Shown here: positions 23,711-35,201 of the stretch, piece after piece
How positions within the stretch are numbered: position 1 is the stretch's first letter
How the letters are laid out: each line of letters opens with the position of its first letter
NCBI GenBank assembly: GCA_036320915.1
Contig: JAXBDG010000003.1
Span: 868,001 to 932,000, forward strand
Length of the DNA stretch: 64,000 nt
From: Linnemannia elongata
Lineage: Eukaryota; Mortierellomycota; Mortierellomycetes; Mortierellales; Mortierellaceae
Reading direction: 5' to 3'
Notes under the pieces: model-generated
Seen by the model: only the letters and a program-made list of their open reading frames with translations
The model's database searches: none
What the model was told of the DNA's origin: nothing
Made by a program: the position numbers and the translations under genes

Positions 23711-25805
23711 TTAAGCCTTCCAGCTGCCGTTGAGTTGCATCAGGGTGAGGACTGCATCCATGGGATAATCGGCATCCATCATATGGCCAGCCTTGGACTC
23801 GTGTTCAGACTTGATTGGGGTGTTCATGACCATCATGGTTGCCGATGCCTGTGTTGCTGGGTTGTTGGCCTCGATCTCGATCAACTGACGTGCCAGGTTG
23901 GGGTCGGTCAAAACACCTGTGAGTTGCGCAAGGTCCAGATGGCTGCCGTTCTTCTTGACCAAATCATTCAGCGCCAGCGCTGTCTTGACCGTTGAAGGAT
24001 CAAACTGGGGGTGTGCGAGTTGGCTTGCTTGCAGTTGGTGAGCCTGGGCCTGGGCCTGGGCCTGTGCTTGGACGGCTGCCGCCTGGGCTGCAGCCTGTGC
24101 CTGTTGGTGAAGTGCGAGGTGCTCATTCAGAGAAACCGTTGGTGTGGTAGGAGCGGGTGTTGGTTCCATCGATCCAGCCGAGTTGGGGTTTCTCCGCCTC
24201 TCCTTGTCCTTGCGCTTCATCTGGCGCTTTCCAAACTCTTCTTCGATCCAGCGCGACTTGTGTTCGCTCTCCTGCTTGCCAAACAGCTTGTTTGCCCGCT
24301 TGTTGACTCTGCACCGCAAATCATTGTCCTTGTCTATTTAGTTGCATACATTGAATAGGCGAGTAGATTAGTGGGTGTTATTAGTAATGAACGATATGCT
24401 GGCGAATCTGTGCGTGTTTTGGTAGGTGTGACCAATAAAGATTTAGTGGGCGTAAGGGTAAGTAAGAGTGGGAAGAGGGAGGTGTGACCCTCAAGGTTGG
24501 GCTTTGCCAATAGGAATCGTGACGGCGGATGTCAACAAACACACGTCACAAAAAAACCTTTGGGTGTGTCGGTCGACAGTGTTGAGAGCGCAAAAAAAAA
24601 AAAAAAAAAAAAAGAAACACAAAGCGGACTAGGAAAAAAGAATAACATCTCTACTGCTGAGGAATCTGCTGAGTTGAGTGCCGAAGTGAACAGAGAGAAA
24701 GGAAGAAGAGGGGAAAAAGCACTTGGGGACTGTTTCCTAACCTCCCTCGGACGAACCTTGCCCTGGGCAAGTGAAGAGGGACTGGTTCTTTTGCGATGGG
24801 ACTACTATTTTTTTTGTTTTTTTGAACACCACTCTGCCTTTCGCTTGCTCAAGACTGCATCTACGAGAAGCTCGTATCTCAAAAGTACCATAGAGGGATT
24901 GTTGCGTTATCCAGGGGTATGGGAGGGAAGGGGGGGGACAGTATGTGAACAAGGAAAAGAGAAAGGCAACAAGAGAGAGAGAGAGAGAGGGAGAGGGAGA
25001 AGAAGGGTGCGGAAAACTCGTTCGCGCTTCTGGTGGATAACGACAACACTCAAGCATCATTGGGAACCAAGACAGAAATCGTTGCAAAAACAACCGGTCG
25101 AACAACAACATCAGCGACAACAAAACATATGTACGCGCAGCCGCTGAGTCAATCACTGGCAATAAAAAGATATGAACAGGGGTGTTCGCAGTGACAAAGA
25201 GTCTGAATCTCGCAATCACTCTCACATCATCTGTACCGGCCTTCTTCAGGAATCAACCCTGCACACAACCAAGTGAAAAAGTAACGACGAACAACAGACG
25301 GGGGAAAATAGAGGGAGGGTATGAAAGTGAATGAAGGGGAAGAGGCGTGGAAAACACAATCAAGCTTTGGAGGTGTTGTTGTTGTTTTAAATTCGCTGTT
25401 GTTGTTTTGAAGTTGCTGTTATTCCTTTGTCCTGTAGGTGTGTGTACGCTGAGGCGAGAAGGGTGTGGATAGTGTCAGAGGGGGGCAGACATCAATAAAA
25501 AAAAACTTACTGCGATCCTCGTTTGCTTCTCTCCATCGCTTTTTACGCTCCCTGTTGTCGTTACGGACGCGCTGGTTGATGAGGTCCTTCTTGAGGACTT
25601 CGGCAGGATCGAGTGGTGCAACTGCTGCTGCGGTTGCGGTTGTGGTTGCTGCTGTTCCTGGTGCTGTGGAGGTCGTGGCGGTTGGGGTAGAGGGAGTTGT
25701 TGGTGTGGCCGGTGCTGCAGTGGCAGAAAGGGCAGTCGCATGAGCAGTCGCAGCAAGCTGGTCCAAGGCTGCCTGTGCCTGGAAGGCGGTTTCATCACGA
25801 ATCAT
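23711..25805 (-). CDS. DUF3020 domain protein, putative fungal nuclear regulator
   Basis: Two exons, 25805-25511 and 24333-23711, give about 305 residues. The conserved block is split by the intron: NRERKKRWREANEDR at the end of exon 1 and NKDNDLRCRVNKRANKLFG at the start of exon 2. I recall this joined pattern from the fungal DUF3020 family. The domain is very basic and continues through SRWIEEEFGKRQMKRKDKER. It is flanked by Ala/Thr/Pro-rich sequence before and a Gln/Ala-rich segment (QAQAQAQAHQLQ) after. The function of the family is unknown; the basic helical composition and activator-like flanks suggest a nuclear DNA-associated role, which is inference. The intron (24334-25510, 1177 bases) is far longer than its neighbours. 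The frame is open upstream of ATG 25805, but that extension looks like leader. Confidence 0.82.
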
Positions 25806-26192
25806 GGCAAAGAGAGTTCGAAAGTAAATATATCGGTTGACAAGAAGAGGGACAAGGAGGGAGATACCACAAAGAAAAAAAGAAAGAGGGCGAAGCTGTG
25901 GAGAGAAGGCAGACAAAGAGACTGAGGAGAGTGAGTGATAGACTGCTTGAACCAAAAGAACGAACAAGGGCAGACCGAAGGGATGGAGAGGGAGAAAGTT
26001 GTAAGTGTTGAAGAGAAGAAAGGTTAGTAACCAAGCAACTGTGACTCTGTTTTTTATGTCTCCGCCGAGCACGTGACATGTCGACCCTCCCAGCGGAAAG
26101 ATGAAATAAAATAGAAAAAAAGCTAAAAGAGGATGCGCACACGACTTTGACACATAATACTCTATTGTAATAGTAGCTAGTTGGTGACACGG
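25806..26192. other. Intergenic region, DUF3020 promoter side / Lon 3' side
   Basis: About 390 bases between two genes on the minus strand. Purine-rich on the + strand, so C/T-rich in the direction of the DUF3020 leader. A 5' untranslated role fits. No other feature seen. Confidence 0.5.
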
Positions 26193-29100
26193 TTACATCC
26201 TACTGTCGATCACGGTGCTGGCTGAGCTGCGGACCATCAGACGGCCCTCAAAAGCCTCTCGGAGGACCTCGCCGATGGTCGATGCATAGAAGAACTCAAT
26301 ATCTTCGCGGACATTGACAGGGACATCCGAAGTCACATCTTTTTGATTGCGGAGTGGCATAATAATCTTGCGGACACCAGCTCGGTGAGCGGCTATCACC
26401 TTCTCCTTGATACCACCCACAGGCATCACCAGTCCACGGAGCGTAAACTCGCCTGTCATGGCCGTCGTGCTTGGGACCGTTCGGTTGGAGAACATCGACA
26501 CCAATGCGCATACCATAGCAATACCAGCTGAAGGTCCATCCTATTTCACACAGAATGGAATAAGAGACAAAATGTTAGCAGCCACCTCTGGGGAATGAGA
26601 AATAAGGCATTTAGAACATTTGAGAAAGTGGACATCGGTGGAGTTTACCTTCGGAGTGCCTCCGCTGGGCATGTGGATATGAACATCGGCCTTCTCCATC
26701 ACATTCTGCCCGGGACTATTGGTGAGACCAATCTCGTAGCCGTGGCTCTTGACCCAACTCAGTGCGATCTGGGCACTCTCCTTGATGACATCCCCAAGAC
26801 TACCTGTCAGCTGGAGGTTACCCTTGCCAGGCATCTGTGAGACCTCAATAAACAAAATTCCGCCACCAACTCCGTTGTACGCCATGCCAGTCACAACGCC
26901 AGGCACCGCGACGCGCTCTGTCACTTCGTTCACAAACTTCTCTTGACCGAGAATCTCCTCCACATCGTCCAGGGAGACTAATGGTTGGTATTCAGTCAAA
27001 ACACTATGGCCGGCCTCCTTCTTCTCCTGGATCTCGGCGTACTCGACAGCCTTGGCGCGCACAAGGGAGCCGATCTCACGCTCCAGGTGGCGGACACCAC
27101 TCTCGCGAGTGTAACCGGTGGCGACCTTCAAGAGGGCATCTTGCGTTACTTGAACATCGGTCTCACCTAGGCCGTGCAGGCGGATCTGCTTGGGCAACAA
27201 ATGGTTGGTCGCAATTGCAAGCTTCTCAGCATAGGTATATCCAGGAATGGTGATAGTCTCCATTCTGTCGAGTAGTGGTGCTGGGATTGTGTCCAACGAG
27301 TTTGCGGTTGCGATGAACAGGATCTTAGAGAGATCGAACGGCACATTCAAGTAGTGATCGGTCTAGCAACATAGGGCGTTGAATTTAACTATCAGTCAAT
27401 AGACATCACCTTCCCAAGTAGATTGCATTGGCAAAAACAGAACACTCTGGACAATGAACTTACAAAGGTACTGTTCTGTTCAGGGTCCAAAACCTCCAGG
27501 AACGCAGCGGAAGGATCACCATGATGACCTCTTGATCCAACCTTGTCGATCTCATCTATTACCACCCACAAGCATTGCACGATATAAACATGTGTCAACC
27601 TCACGAAAGCCGTCATCGCATTCATCAACTCGCTTTCCAATATCGCAATATCTTACCAAGCAAAAAGACGGGGTTGTTGACTTCGCACTTTTTCAAGCCG
27701 TGGATAATGAGACCGGGTAGAGCACCGACATATGTACGGCGATGACCTCTAATCTCGGACTCGTCCCAGACTCCTCCCAAGGAGATGCGATGGAACTTGC
27801 GGCCCATGGCTGAAGCAATTGAGCGGCCAAGAGAGGTTTTTCCGACCTAATAATATGCAGGAGTAAACGCATAATGTAAGCAATGATGCACAGACAGAGA
27901 GGCTCGTCGCAGAAGAATAGACCATGAAACATTGGCTACTTACCCCTGGAGGTCCAACGAGGCAGAGGATAGGACCACGGACATCTCCCTTAAGCTGCTG
28001 TAACTTTGTAACAGCTAGGTACTCCAAGATCCTGCGTTTGACCTTTTCGAGGCCATGGTGATCGTCGTTCAGTTGCTTCCTGGCCTTCTCAACATCCAAG
28101 ATATCTTCGCTCGACTTTGCCCAGGGCAGATCTGCCAGCCAGTCCAAGTAGTTACGAATCACAGAGTACTCTGACGACGAAGGTTGCATCTTCTTCAGAC
28201 GCTTCAATTCCCGATCAGCTGCCTTTTGCACATCAGCTGGGAGGTTGACTGCAGCGAGTCTGCTCTCGATCTGGGTCATCTCGTCGTCCTCTCCAGCATC
28301 CTTCTCCCCCAACTCCTCCTTGATAGCCGCCATCTGTTGACGAAGATAAAACTCGCGCTGCTTCTTGTTGAGTTTTCCTTCAACATTATCGTGGACTTTT
28401 TGTGATATTTTGAGGACCTACATCGGTGCAAACAAGTGGCAAGATTGGATCAAAACCAAAATTCTAGTTTCGATCAGCAAGAACAAAAAACAAAACACAT
28501 TTCCATTCCAATCCTGCTTACATGGATTTGGCGGGTGAGGAGTTCGATAGCCTTGGAGATCCGGTCCTTCAAATCAACAGCCTCAAGGATCATGATCTTC
28601 TCGTCGAGCGAGGACTCGATAGTGCTCATCAGCAAATCGACAACCTGTCCGGGCATCACCGCCACATTATCGAGAAACTTTTGCAATTGCGTCAAGACGG
28701 GCGCAGGCAACTTTAGGCTCTGGAGGAGCGAGACAAATTCCTTCGAGGTCGATCGCAGAGCTACAATTTGGTCTTGGAGCTCCTGGTCTGCCTTGTCGAC
28801 GGCCTTGTCCGGGAGTGGGGTCACATCCGCCTCAAAGTAGGGTGATTGGGATGTGAACTTGTTCAAGCGAAGGCGAACAAGACCTGTTTGTTTTAGATGA
28901 GCCGGATAGAAGGGGGGAAGAAGAAGGAGGGAAGAGGGCAGGTGCACGGTAGGAAATTAGTCACTCTTTCATGCATTTGTCCACTTGCACACAACAAACA
29001 TAAAGAAACAAGTGTAGAAGTAAGTACCTTCCAGAACAACAGTAAACCCACCAACGGCTCGTTCAAGTCGAACAAGCCGGGCCGCACAACCAGTCGAATG

Positions 29101-29520
29101 GATATGAGCAGGGTTCACAGAGCTCGAAGCTCGCAACGAGACCAAAGCACGCTCGTCCTTGCCATTGCTGCTGCGGGGGTTGGGCAAGAGGGGCGAAGGG
29201 CCGGGGATGATAAGTTCGCCGTGAGGGAGTACACTAGGTTTCTTTGTGTCACTCTTATTGTCGGCTGAACTCTCCTGAATGGGTGCTGATGTTGAAGGAG
29301 AGGTGATGGAAGTGGGAAAGGCTCGGACAGGGAAGGTTCCGATGATGCATTTGGAGAGTTCTCGACTGTCAAAGGTTCGGAGAATCTGTTCGAACAAGGG
29401 GATGGAGTCTCTTCGGGTGATTTGCATCCGGGTGACGACTCCTGGCAGCAACACCTTGTCGTGCAGGGGAAGGACAGGCACAGTGCGGGGGATGGGGATG
29501 GACGGGCCAGAACGACTCAT
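26193..29520 (-). CDS. Lon-type ATP-dependent protease, peroxisomal LONP2-like
   Basis: Seven exons: 29520-29028, 28883-28522, 28417-27944, 27846-27657, 27555-27464, 27362-26649 and 26540-26193, giving 890 residues. The N-terminal Lon domain starts almost at residue 1 ([16 protein letters not shown]), with no mitochondrial presequence. The AAA+ module has Walker A GPPGVGKT (440-447, split by an intron) and Walker B FLLDEID (Asp507-Glu508). The protease domain has DGPSAG (catalytic Ser779) and GGIKEK (catalytic Lys822); their spacing of 43 matches bacterial Lon. The protein ends Ser-Arg-Met, a variant PTS1 peroxisomal signal. Expected role: unfolding and degrading damaged or processed matrix proteins in peroxisomes. 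The missing presequence plus the SRM end argue against the mitochondrial Pim1 class. Confidence 0.93.
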
Positions 29521-30101
29521 TTTGGTTTTTTTTAAGAGAAGAATGAGAGCAACGTAAAGAGTTTTATAGAGAAAGGTGCGAAAAAGAAAGGGGAAAGGGA
29601 ACAAGTGTCTATAAGGAAGAGGAGTGGTAGGAAGTAGTTGTATGGTTGGTGGCGGTAAAGGAGGAAGTGACAAACGAACGGAAGGGGAACAAGGAGACAA
29701 CGAAACAGAGAGAAGCACAAAGGGGAACAAAAAGTGGCATGGAACCAACGGGCTACTCAATCGACCAATCATTGAACATGCTTCACGTGCCATAAGAATG
29801 GCGAAATGGGTTTGTCCCTCTGTAGACGGAGACACACACCCGATCACAAAAATCATGTCAGACGGAGCACATTTATCCACTTGTTTTGTTTGGCAGGAGG
29901 AAAGAGAGAGCAGCAATACGTCGTTGAGAGAAGGTGCATCTGTAAATGAGCATCTCGTCAAACAAAGTATCGGCTTGTTATTATTGAGAGGGTTTGTCTT
30001 TCTACTATGAAGACGGCTTGGTAATCTGAAAAGGGAACGACTCGGCTACACTATCGGGTCGTCAAACAATAACCCCAAGAAGACGATGAAGAGAAGAAAA
30101 G

Positions 30102-30133
<32 letters not shown>

Positions 30134-30172
30134 AGAGATATTACGACCACTTTGAAGAAGTTCTAGTCGAGG

Positions 30173-30211
<39 letters not shown>

Positions 30212-30366
30212 AAGGGGGGAGACGAGGTCTGTATTTTGGCTAGGTGTGGTGTGAATGAATGGTTATGGTACAAGGGTAATCTACACAATTGAGAATGGAA
30301 GCAAAAAGAAAGAACACAAACGAAGTGAAAAGGGAAGGGAGGAGGGGAAGGAAAAGAAAAGGAGAT
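29521..30366. other. Intergenic region with long A tracts (Lon promoter side / cyclin 3' side)
   Basis: About 850 bases between two genes on the minus strand. It contains two pure A runs on the + strand, at 30102-30130 (29 bases) and 30173-30209 (37 bases), just downstream of the cyclin gene. The Lon leader side is purine-rich on the + strand. I see no gene. Confidence 0.6.
30102..30209. repeat. Paired poly(A) tracts, 29 and 37 bases
   Basis: Two uninterrupted A runs (30102-30130 and 30173-30209) separated by 42 mixed bases. On the minus strand they are T runs beginning about 160 bases after the cyclin stop codon. Exact lengths could be affected by sequencing error. Confidence 0.85.
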
Positions 30367-32560
30367 CTAGAGATCAACAAGGAAAGCAACACTGAGGCGG
30401 CGCTGGCACTTTAGCTCGCGTTCAGCATCCACGTCATCCGACTCAGTCATACGACGCTTCGAACCAGCCATCGACTGCATACCCATAGGCGAGAACGAAG
30501 TAGCAGGCGAGGGCAAAAAATCGGGCTTCATCTCAGCCAACTTGGCATGGAGGGCCTGACGCTGAGAAGCACCAGCCGACTTGCACCACATAGGGTCCGA
30601 TCCAGTAGCATTCATCGTCAAGCGGGCACCATTCGAGGCATCCAACTCAGAGACCGGGCTCGAAGTCAATGGGAGGCGAGGCAGAGTTGCCTGGACGCGA
30701 TTGCGGAGGAACTCGCGCCTCTGGGCCTCGACCCATCGGTGGGTCATGTACGATCCCATGCCCTGTTGCTGTCTTGGCAGAACCTCAGGCTCAAAGAGAC
30801 CACTCTGGCCAGACTTGCCCAAGGGAATCTCAGTCTGGGCAGATCCAAGCTGGAAGGGACCGTTGTTGAGAAACGATGGCTGAGAAATACCAGCGGCGGG
30901 CTGTTGCTGGTGTTGATGAGGACCGGTCAAGACAGAGAATGAGGGCAAGGGGGTAGAGGACGATGATGATGACGAGTTGAACGAATCTTGACGTTGGGCC
31001 AGGGACAAAGGCGTAATGCAGGAGGACATACGCGAAGGGAGCGAGATATGGGACGAATTGCGACGGGGGATGGGTGAGGAGTGAGTCACGGAGGGAACGC
31101 AAAGATCGGCGGCGTAGTGGTTGTTGCTGCGGGTAATGGTAGCCCTCTCTTTGAACTTGCCCTTCTCTGTCAGGACAACAACCCACTTTTGGAAGACGGA
31201 CTGGGAGACAAAGAGGCGGTAGTCTATAAGGGCGAGGAAGGCAATCTCGTTGAGGTTGATCTCGGAGACGGGCAGACCAGATATCTTTGACCAGGCCTTG
31301 TTGGAATACGTGCGGTCCTGCTGGAATTTAGAGGCGAGGATGAGGGCGGCAAGGAACATGCGGCGGCCGCATCCGACGGGCTCGGACTTTGCGAGGACAG
31401 GCGAGGCCGAGGCATTCGAAGTGTGGGAGAGGGGCGAGAGCGAGGGAGGGGTAGTGTTGTTGGAGCCAGGGGGTGTAAGCGGGAGGGAGGGCTTGTTGAT
31501 CGCATTAAAATAGTCGGTATTGCGAATGTCTGATTCGGACAGGCTGTCGAGGGAGATGCAGGGTGAGGGAGGCAAACCATGCTGCAGTGCGGTCATGTGC
31601 TGCTGAAAATGCTGGATCTGGTCGAGACGGATCCGTTCCTGGGCTGCCAAGACCTGGGAGCGCACGCGGTAGATGTAATAAAGCGCAAGCTGGAGGGTCG
31701 ACAGCGTGGTGCGCGATCTTCTGAGCGTCTCCTTGACAAAGATATGCAGCGGGATCACTGGTGTCTTGAGCGAGAACTGGGCACTCAGCGAAGGGCTAGG
31801 CCAGATGGATTCGATAATCAATGCAGCGGTGTCTGGATTGTTGTCAATGCCGTTATTGTTGTGGCAACAATGAGTGCAGGGGTAGGAGAATAGTAACAGA
31901 TAAGAGCATGACCCACAGACAAGGAAAAGTAAAGATGGTCAGCCCATGGGTCCATTTTTCACTATGACTAACAAGTCAGTGGGGTATACGCTTGCAGGTG
32001 TGCGCATTGAAAACGGTCCAGATAGACTTACCGACGAGATTTTCAACCATGTTGACCTTGTTGGCTGCCAAGGAGTCAAGGATCAACGGGACGGGTGCGA
32101 CGTTGCTCGAAGGCTGTTGCTGCTGCTGGTGGTGGTGGTGGTGCCAAGAACGGATCGAAGGCATGACCCCAGGAGTGCCCGAGGAAGGAGTGGGAAGGGA
32201 GTCGAAAGAGGCATACATGTGGTTGAGGTTGCTGTGGGAGTGGGAGCGAGAGTGCTGGGGGTGGTGATGAGGGAGATGGTTAATGTGATGAGAGTGTTGC
32301 TGGTATGAATGAGGGAGAGGGAGAGGGAGGGTTTGAGGGTAGGCGATGCTGTACAGAGGGTTTGCGGTAGAGGCGGAGGAGGAAGGGAAGGAAGAGGCGG
32401 AGAGGACGAGAGGGGCTGGAGGAGTAGCAAAGGTTGACGACGATGCCAAGGATTTGTTGCCGTTGTTGGAAGTATAACCAGAGGCTAGTCCGGATGCGGT
32501 CACCAGAGCGGCGTCTGCGCCGCAACCCTGTTGGGTATGGTTCAGTGGAAGGCACAGCAT
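30367..32560 (-). CDS. PHO80/PCL-like cyclin
   Basis: Two exons, 32560-32032 and 31832-30367, give about 664 residues. The cyclin box is split: NKVNMVENLV ends exon 1 and DTAALIIESIWPSP opens exon 2. It continues through PLHIFVKETLRRSR and, after a Pro/Ser-rich insert of about 80 residues, GCGRRMFLAALILASKFQQD, AWSKISGLPVSEINLNEIAF and LIDYRLFVS. These are the hallmarks of Pho80/Pcl cyclins that pair with Pho85-type kinases. The N-terminal 150 residues are Ser/His/Gln-rich with a run of five His then five Gln. The C-terminal 300 residues are Ser/Pro-rich and probably regulated by phosphorylation. In yeast such cyclins direct Pho85 to phosphate, polarity or amino-acid signalling; which applies here cannot be told. 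The Pho85 homologue lies about 9 kb away at 41541-43142. Confidence 0.87.
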
Positions 32561-35149
32561 TCTAGAAAATAGCTATAAGTGTGTGTGTGTTATGGGCTAT
32601 TGTCTTGGACAATAATTGAAGGCTGTTGTTGTTGGAGAAGGGGGGGGGGGGATGAAAGGGCGAAGGGGAGCGAGGGAAGGAGGAAGAGAAGTGGAGAAAA
32701 GGTGTTCCTTTTGTGCGACGATGTAGCTCAAAGGGAACGATGTGAAAAAGAGAGAAAAGAGAGCAGAAAAGAAAGGAAAGGGAAGAGGGATCTTTAGAGT
32801 ACAAAGAGAGACAAAAGAAGGAGTCCAAGCAAGCAATAAGAAAGAAGAGGAGTCTAGACATGGGTTTAAAACGGCAGAAAATGGTTGGTTGGTTGTTAGT
32901 CGTCGATTGATGTTTTGTTGGTCATTGCTGTGAATAACACAGCTGTGCGATCGATCGAAAAGATCGATAATGGTGGGTACTATACTGACACCCCGCTTAG
33001 GGGTGGCAGGGGGTATGGGAACGGTGACAAAAGGGACACATATTCGCACAAAATGTCCGTTCTGTCGTTCTGTTGTTGTCATTCATTTACACAAGAAGAG
33101 TCCGGTATATAGCGAGAGAGAGAGCGAGAGAGAGAGAGAGAGAGCGAATAGAGAGCCAAGAGAGGGATAATGAATGAATGAAACGAAAGAGCAGAAAGGT
33201 GAAAGAAAGAGTGAAAAGGTCAGGGTTGCAAGCACAAAAGAAACAAGGAAAGGAAAGTGGAAAAATGCTTTCGTTCCAGTGTCGAGGTAGAAGATGTTCT
33301 GATGGGATATAATAACAAGAGTGATCTTGATCCACGCTTTCCTTCTTGTTCTTGTCTCCCCATATCATGTTCTTGTTGTTTTTTTGCTTACACACGCACA
33401 ATGATGGCGATGATGATGCCACATCCCTCTAGACCCCAGACATCCGACATCCCAAGAGACAACTCTGGAACCAGACGTCTTTTCTTCTTTTTTGGTGTTA
33501 ACTAACTCCCTTCACTGCTGTACAAACCCCTTGCTAAATGACTCCATCATCATACTTTGCAATAATCCCATCTCAGCAAAACTCAACCCAAACTCGAACT
33601 CACAATTGGTACAGACGGAGCACCAAAAGAAAAAGGAAAAAAAAAGAGATCGCGTCACGGGACCATCAAAAGGGCCAGAAAGGATGGCCAAAAAAATAAC
33701 GTTTTCTGCGAAAACATAAAAAAGAGTCATTCGACAGATGGGAAGAAGGCGAGAAGGCGAGAGAGGAGAAGGAAAACGAGAGCGAAGGGAAGGGAAGAAA
33801 AACCTTACTGCTTGGAAAGAGAAAAAAATGACCGATACTCCCTACGTAGGGTGTACTACCACGCCGTACTATACAACACCATTACTAGACTTGCTGCACA
33901 TCACACACACATTGTGCATCATATCGCATACACAGAAAAACAAAGGGAAGCAGGGTGCGCATAACAGGAAAAAGTCATAGGCGGGTGGTTGGGAAAACAA
34001 GAAAAAAAGGTGAAGAAAGAGAGGGAGGGAGGAATTGCAAGAACAGCAACTCTGGTCATCGGTGGAAGGGTGCACATGTTTTTTTTTTAGCAATGTGGAT
34101 GAACGCACAAAGAATGAAAAGGGGGGTTGTGTTGTTGTTGTTGTTTGTTGTTGTTTGTTGATAAGTCAGGACTGGTTGGAAGGCTGACGGTAACGAAGAG
34201 GAGAACATGACTAGCCTCATCGCGAAGTGTGAAAATTGCCCCTCTTCATTCCAGGTAGTCTTTTTTCTTCCTTTGGAGTTGGAGTGAATGCAGCTGTTGG
34301 TTTTGGCTTGAGTTGACTCCGAAACCGAATCGCTGCTGCACTTCTTTTATCAGTCTCATCTCCTGACAAAAATTCGGTCTAGAGTGGCACGGTGCCTTAA
34401 AAGCCTGTCAATCCGCGCTATTTGCATCGGGTTCTCCGAGGTTCGCCAGAGTGTACTCAGACAACAGACATGCACACACACACATGCACACTTGGATTGT
34501 GTTGCTAAGATCATGCTTTTTTTGCATGAAGGCCGATTGAGTGGAGGAAAGGAAGTGACCTCGGAAGTGTGATGCTCTGAGTGTTGGGTTACGGAAGTAG
34601 AGGGGTAAAGGAATGGTGAAAGTCGCATTTACCTTGAGTGATTGGAAGGACTGACGATGTTGTTGTTGGAGGAGGAGGATCAGGAAGATAAAAGAAATAC
34701 AAGAATACAGAGAAAAGAGGTAGAGTACAAGATTACAAAAAAAAAAGAAAAGTGAAGAAAGGTGTTCGGGTGAGCTAGAGGAGAGATGTGCTTTTTTTTG
34801 GTTGTTGGATTAAAAACACTTTGTGATGCAGGACATTGTAAAATAAAAGATTAAGGATTAAGTAAGTAAGTAGGTAATAAGAAGAGAAAAAAAGGAGAGG
34901 GAGTGAGCTGGTCTGCTTTGGTGGGGTGTGTGTGTATAAGAGTGTGTGGTGGCGGATGATGAGTTTGTTGGCAGCAGAAAGCGTAAGGAACAGAAGAAGC
35001 AAGAAGCAGAAGTCCAAGAAGAAAAAGAGCAATAAGTAGAAAAGGGGAGGGAAGAGTCTGAGGTCGGAGAGACTATCGAGTGCGAAGACCGATACGCCCA
35101 GGGGAGGGGAGAATAAGTGAGTGAATGAAGATTGAACAATACACAAACA

Positions 35150-35201
35150 CAGAGAGACAGAGAGACAGAGAGACAGAGAGACAAAGAGAGAGAGAGAGAC
35201 C
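35150..35201. repeat. GAGACA/GA tandem repeat
   Basis: Tandem agagacag units followed by GA dinucleotides on the + strand, within the long region between the cyclin and the Tag1-like gene. No function is evident. Confidence 0.8.

Noticed and set aside
24497..25147. + strand frame of 216 codons inside the DUF3020 intron
   Set aside because: Low-complexity, Arg/Glu-rich from purine repeats, with no domain-like sequence.
28969..29961. 330-codon frame extending upstream of the Lon start
   Set aside because: The Lon domain begins at ATG 29520; the upstream part is C/T-repeat sequence that looks like leader.
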